Made by a program: the position numbers and the translations under genes. Source: Alphaproteobacteria bacterium (GTDB lineage Bacteria > Pseudomonadota > Alphaproteobacteria > Rhizobiales > Aestuariivirgaceae). From it: DNA of 13,441 bases. Below are positions 12,804 to 13,441 of this stretch, piece by piece; within the stretch, counting starts at the first letter, position 1; each line of letters begins with the position of its first letter. The notes beneath the pieces were generated by a model. It was not told the DNA's origin and ran no database searches. It was given only the letters and a program-made list of their open reading frames with translations. The stretch covers positions 1 through 13,441 of the forward strand of contig VAZZ01000408.1 of NCBI GenBank assembly GCA_005884715.1, read 5' to 3'.

Positions 12804-13441
12804 ATGAAGCAGATCTTTCGCATCTTTTTTTCGGCCGAGGAGACCAGGCCCTGGGCCGTAGTGCTTTGCCTGCTGCTTTCGGGCTTCGCCGAGGCGATCA
12901 GTATTGCGGCACTTTTGCCGACGATCCAGTCTATTGCCAGCCAAGGCATCGGGACGAGCAGCGGCTCACCCGCCCTTAGGTTCATCAATAATTTCATGTC
13001 GGCGCTCGGGATCGCGCCCAATCTGCCCAATCTCATTCTCGTCGTCGTGATCTTCTTTTCGTTGAAGACGCTGTTGTCCTTTGTCGCCCTGTCTTACGCG
13101 GGCTACGCGATTGCCGGCGTTTCCACCGGCCTGCGACGCAAGCTGATCAAGGCTCTGTTTGGCGCGCGCTGGAGTTTCTATACGCAACTGCAGGCCGGAC
13201 GCGTCGCCAACATCATCAGCGGCGAGGCGGGCAATGCCGGCCTGGCCTATTTCGTCGCGGCTCAGTTCATGGCGTTTTCAATTCAGGGCATCATCTACAC
13301 TATTGTCGCGTTCATGGTCGATTGGAGGCTGGCTTTGCTCGGCCTTTTCGTCGGTGGCGCCATAGGCTTATCCCTCAACTGGTTTGTGAGAGTTGCCAAG
13401 CGCGCCGGCTACAAGCGCGCCGGCCGGACCTCGGATCTTAC
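12804..13441 (+). CDS. ABC exporter, membrane domain (3' end outside window)
   Basis: The frame starts at ATG 12804 and is open to the right edge (212 codons). The protein begins MKQIFRIFFSAEETRPWAVV. Hydrophobic spans are VVLCLLLSGFAEAISIAALL (about 19-38), LILVVVIFFSLKTLLSFVAL (about 77-96), and a helical pair near 160-190 (AFSIQGIIYTIVAFMVDWRL, then LALLGLFVGGAIGLSL). A basic loop of coupling-helix type (LRRKLIKALFGARWSFY) and a following GRVANIISGEAGNA match the transmembrane domain of type I ABC exporters, in which an ATP-binding domain follows in the same chain. That part, with the Walker motifs, is beyond the window. The ribosome-binding site is weak. The substrate cannot be told; lipid, polysaccharide or peptide export are all possible. 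Confidence 0.82.
   Translation, partial: MKQIFRIFFSAEETRPWAVVLCLLLSGFAEAISIAALLPTIQSIASQGIGTSSGSPALRFINNFMSALGIAPNLPNLILVVVIFFSLKTLLSFVALSYAGYAIAGVSTGLRRKLIKALFGARWSFYTQLQAGRVANIISGEAGNAGLAYFVAAQFMAFSIQGIIYTIVAFMVDWRLALLGLFVGGAIGLSLNWFVRVAKRAGYKRAGRTSDL

Noticed and set aside
12570..12944. Minus-strand 124-aa frame with a plausible-looking C-terminus
   Set aside because: It is antisense both to the second small-gene copy, whose conserved frame is on the plus strand, and to the start of the ABC exporter.
1..13441. tRNA, rRNA, CRISPR arrays, known riboswitches
   Set aside because: No cloverleaf-like element, regular spacer-repeat array or recognisable riboswitch core was seen on reading both strands; a covariance-model search would be needed to exclude them fully.

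Overview
The window looks like a GC-rich alphaproteobacterial chromosome, most likely Hyphomicrobiales (rhizobia and relatives). Supporting signs are the urease operon order ureDABCEFG with separate small gamma and beta subunits, an HWE-type histidine kinase, a LexA box of the alphaproteobacterial form GTTC-N7-GTTC, and an Omp25/Omp31-like porin fragment. The genus cannot be read from the sequence.

Layout. At 2-331 is the 3' part of a YpeA-like GNAT acetyltransferase. At 413-5196 is a tightly packed urease operon: ureD, ureA, ureB, ureC, ureE, ureF, ureG, with stop/start overlaps at most junctions. UreC keeps every nickel-site and catalytic residue. The 5' end of ureD is abnormal: its N-terminal homology lies in a different frame and a conserved block is missing. 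On the minus strand downstream are two small reading frames (5245-5397 and 5437-5562) and an orphan HWE histidine kinase (5673-6983).

At 7192-9855 lies a small phage-like island. It has a LexA/CI-like S24 repressor (8054-8758, minus) divergent from a helix-turn-helix protein (8832-9254, plus), a two-gene minus-strand operon of unknown small proteins (64 and 86 aa), an 83-aa gene (7799-8050), and a 185-aa phage-type hypothetical. The same 17-bp palindrome (ATACG-N7-CGTAT and one variant) sits in the repressor promoter, in the divergent promoter and 1.1 kb away in the promoter of the 64/86-aa operon. Both divergent promoters are predicted to start transcription at the ATG, giving leaderless messages. 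The 83-aa gene has a perfect LexA box. The island therefore looks like a compact, doubly SOS-linked genetic switch: a self-cleaving repressor plus a LexA-controlled small gene that converges on the repressor gene. No integrase or structural gene is visible.

From about 9.8 to 12.8 kb the sequence is mostly decayed. It holds a 65-bp direct repeat (two copies), an outer-membrane beta-barrel fragment, a secreted glycine-rich repeat protein broken by a 14-bp deletion, an IS-end-like tandem repeat, tandem hairpins, and a frameshifted inverted-orientation relative of the small gene at 5245-5397. The window ends inside an ABC exporter gene (from 12804, plus).
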